Assembly: GCF_964355755.1 (NCBI RefSeq)
Contig: NC_092673.1
Coordinates: forward strand, 25,921,001 to 25,985,000
Length of the DNA stretch: 64,000 bases
Direction: 5' to 3'
From: Antedon mediterranea
Lineage: Eukaryota > Echinodermata > Crinoidea > Comatulida > Antedonidae
Shown here: piece by piece, positions 62,326 through 64,000 of the stretch
Position numbering within the stretch: the stretch's first letter is position 1
Layout of the letters: every line of letters begins with the position of its first letter
Position numbers and translations under genes: made by a program
The notes under the pieces: generated by a model
Databases searched by the model: none
Told to the model about the DNA's origin: nothing
What the model saw: the letters and a program-made list of their open reading frames with translations, nothing else

Positions 62326-63300
62326 GTATTTTATTTTATTTTATTTTATTTTATTCAATCAAAACCAACAGCGATAAATACCGCCACTAACAGGTTTGAA
62401 ACATAAAACAATACAACATCAAAAACGGTTAACAATAAAATACAGATAAAATATATATATATATAAAAAAAACATAGATTGGCATGCCATAAAAAATTTC
62501 AATTAAAACAGGTTATGCAGACTGTTCAAGAAGTGAACACATCATCGTCCTCTTAAAATAACCAAGTCTATCATTAAAAATATCGATATGATTGCTATTT
62601 AGATTATTAAATGTATAAGGTAGTCTATGAAAAAGTCCCCTCTTAGTACAGTCGACACGGCTAAAAGGAATATGCAATAAATGTCTATTTCGTGTACGAC
62701 CAGGAACATTTAAACTAAATAGTGAAATTAATGAACAGTCATATTTAGAATTTAAAATATTATATAAAAAAACCATATCAGATATCGTTCGACGATTGCT
62801 GACAGAATCAATGGAAAAGGCAAAATTAACACAGTTATAAGACAGGAATCGAACAAACTTCCGTTGAACAGTGTCGATTCGACGGGCCTGACATGGAGAA
62901 ATTGAATTGAAAATTGCGGAACAATATTCAAGGTGAGGACGTATAATAGATTTGTATAAAGATAAAAGTGCCCTGCCGTCGTTCATAAACCTACAATTTC
63001 TCCATATTAAGCCCATCATTCTATTAGCTTTTGACAACACATGATTAATATGTGAACAAAAATTTAATTTACTATCAATAAAAATACCTAAATCTTTCCA
63101 TACATAAACCATCTCAAGATCATGTCCACTCAGATTATAATTGAAGAGCACAGGCCTTTTTTTAAGTGTTATAGATAAATATTTGCATTTATTAGCATTA
63201 AGTTTTATCCCCCACTTCTCCGTCCATTCCACGAGACCATCCAGATCCTCCTGAAGTGAAAAAGCATCCTGTGGAGTGGTAATCACTTTAAACAATTTCA
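62326..63300 (-). mobile_element. 5'-truncated LINE, minus strand
   Basis: Reverse-transcriptase C-terminus, a 3' UTR of about 150 bp and an AAAAT-repeat tail (TTTTA on the plus strand, 62,328-62,355). The 3' UTR shares the ACAGCGATAA/CCGCCACTAACAGG segment with the fragment at 3.6 kb. Confidence 0.9.
62513..63300 (-). pseudogene. Reverse transcriptase C-terminal fragment (CR1/Jockey-like)
   Basis: About 262 open codons: LQEDLDGLVEWTEKWGIKLN, ANKCKYLSIT, KDLGIFIDSKLNF, LYKSIIRPHLEYCSAIF and a tail ending near the poly(A)-like repeats. These match the end of the palm, the thumb and the conserved IRP.LEY..xxF block of CR1/Jockey-group LINEs. Catalytic and endonuclease regions are absent. The frame is unbroken, so insertion is recent in evolutionary terms. 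Confidence 0.9.
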
Positions 63301-63590
63301 GTATTACTATTATTAAACAAAATATATATCAGTATCACTATCGAAACAATATAATGTGGTGATATACGTTATATTTAATTACTGCTTAATTTTACTGTGA
63401 ATGCTTGATATACTTCAGTAAAAACAAATGCGTTTATAAGCAAAGGTTTTTTGAATTAGTAGTGGATATACCTTGAAAAGTAATGAGACAAGTCGGTAGA
63501 TTCTAATCATTGTATAAACAACGTTGAAATCAGAACTGATAAGTAACAACACAAAATAGAGAACATTGACTTGAAATGATGTTATCTTAA

Positions 63591-64000
63591 AGTTGTATTG
63601 TCCCCCAAAACATGAAAAATGAAGATCAATTAAATCAAATTTTGAATAGATCATATTGTAGCTATAATAAAGTTGTTCACTTTCGCCGAAAAAAAATCCG
63701 AAAAAAATTATTAATTTCGCTAAGAAAAAAGCAAAATAAGTTAATCAATTTTCCCAACTTGTCAGCTCAAAATTTAGGCCGATAGAGCTAACTCATAAAT
63801 ATGCATGATATGTTAATGAGCATCGACACAGCTGGGATCTGATCTAACAAACATGGATGATGCACGTTGTGTACACAACACCCACAGATCGACGCGACTC
63901 GACTGGGGGTTTCCCCTGATCGTATGTAAAGCTAAGCTGTTAATTTGTCGGTAAGTAGGCCTAGACGGTTATTTTAAATATAATAATTATATATATAACG
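63591..64000. mobile_element. MITE family C or longer relative, runs off the window
   Basis: Starts AGTTGTATTGTCCCCC after TAA and follows the 55.1-kb copy for about 80 bp, then shares further patches with 12.4-12.6 kb (ATATGCAT region). The right terminus is not in the window. Confidence 0.6.

Overview
This is an AT-rich (roughly two-thirds A+T) invertebrate nuclear sequence. It has split genes with GT-AG introns, non-LTR retrotransposon remnants, many miniature inverted-repeat elements and large inverted minisatellite structures. The two best genes encode deuterostome-like pantothenate kinase (PANK) and sialic acid synthase (NANS). With the foldback elements, these suggest an echinoderm or close relative; that assignment is inference, because no species marker is visible.

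Layout. 1-11,089 (minus strand): a complete seven-exon PANK gene of 401 codons. Its introns hold a 12-copy 66-bp minisatellite, several MITEs and a LINE/SINE 3' end. 11,090-24,047: the 13-kb gap between PANK and the head-to-head NANS gene. It is largely three structures in which short tandem repeats lie as inverted arms around a unique core (12,876-15,208; 15,288-17,592; about 19,286-23,640). The first two have candidate 8-bp target duplications, as in the sea-urchin TU/foldback class. One candidate terminal exon of unknown identity lies between them at 18,176-18,412. 24,048-27,087 (plus): a complete seven-exon NANS gene of 353 codons. 27,100-47,000: no recognisable host gene; it holds near-perfect hairpin elements at 28.5-28.9 kb, a truncated LINE at 35.5 kb, MITEs at 37.6-38.2, 41.7 and 42.8 kb, and a GGTTACTATTAG array at 39.9-40.6 kb. 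47,134-47,850 (plus): a two-exon gene for a small secreted peptide with six cysteines in a knottin-like order, not assigned to a known family. 48,000-64,000: no recognisable host gene; it holds MITEs, a nested insertion at 55.1-55.5 kb and a second truncated LINE at 62.3-63.3 kb (minus).

The two enzymes are housekeeping functions in different pathways: PANK starts coenzyme A synthesis in the cytosol, nucleus or mitochondria, and NANS makes sialic acid 9-phosphate in the cytosol. Nothing shows they are co-regulated except a shared motif of about 45 bp upstream of both, which may be a repeat. The most notable non-genic signals are the repeated inverted-minisatellite architecture, the nested MITE insertions that give relative ages, and about 29 copies of the 8-mer TAGGCCTA where less than one is expected.
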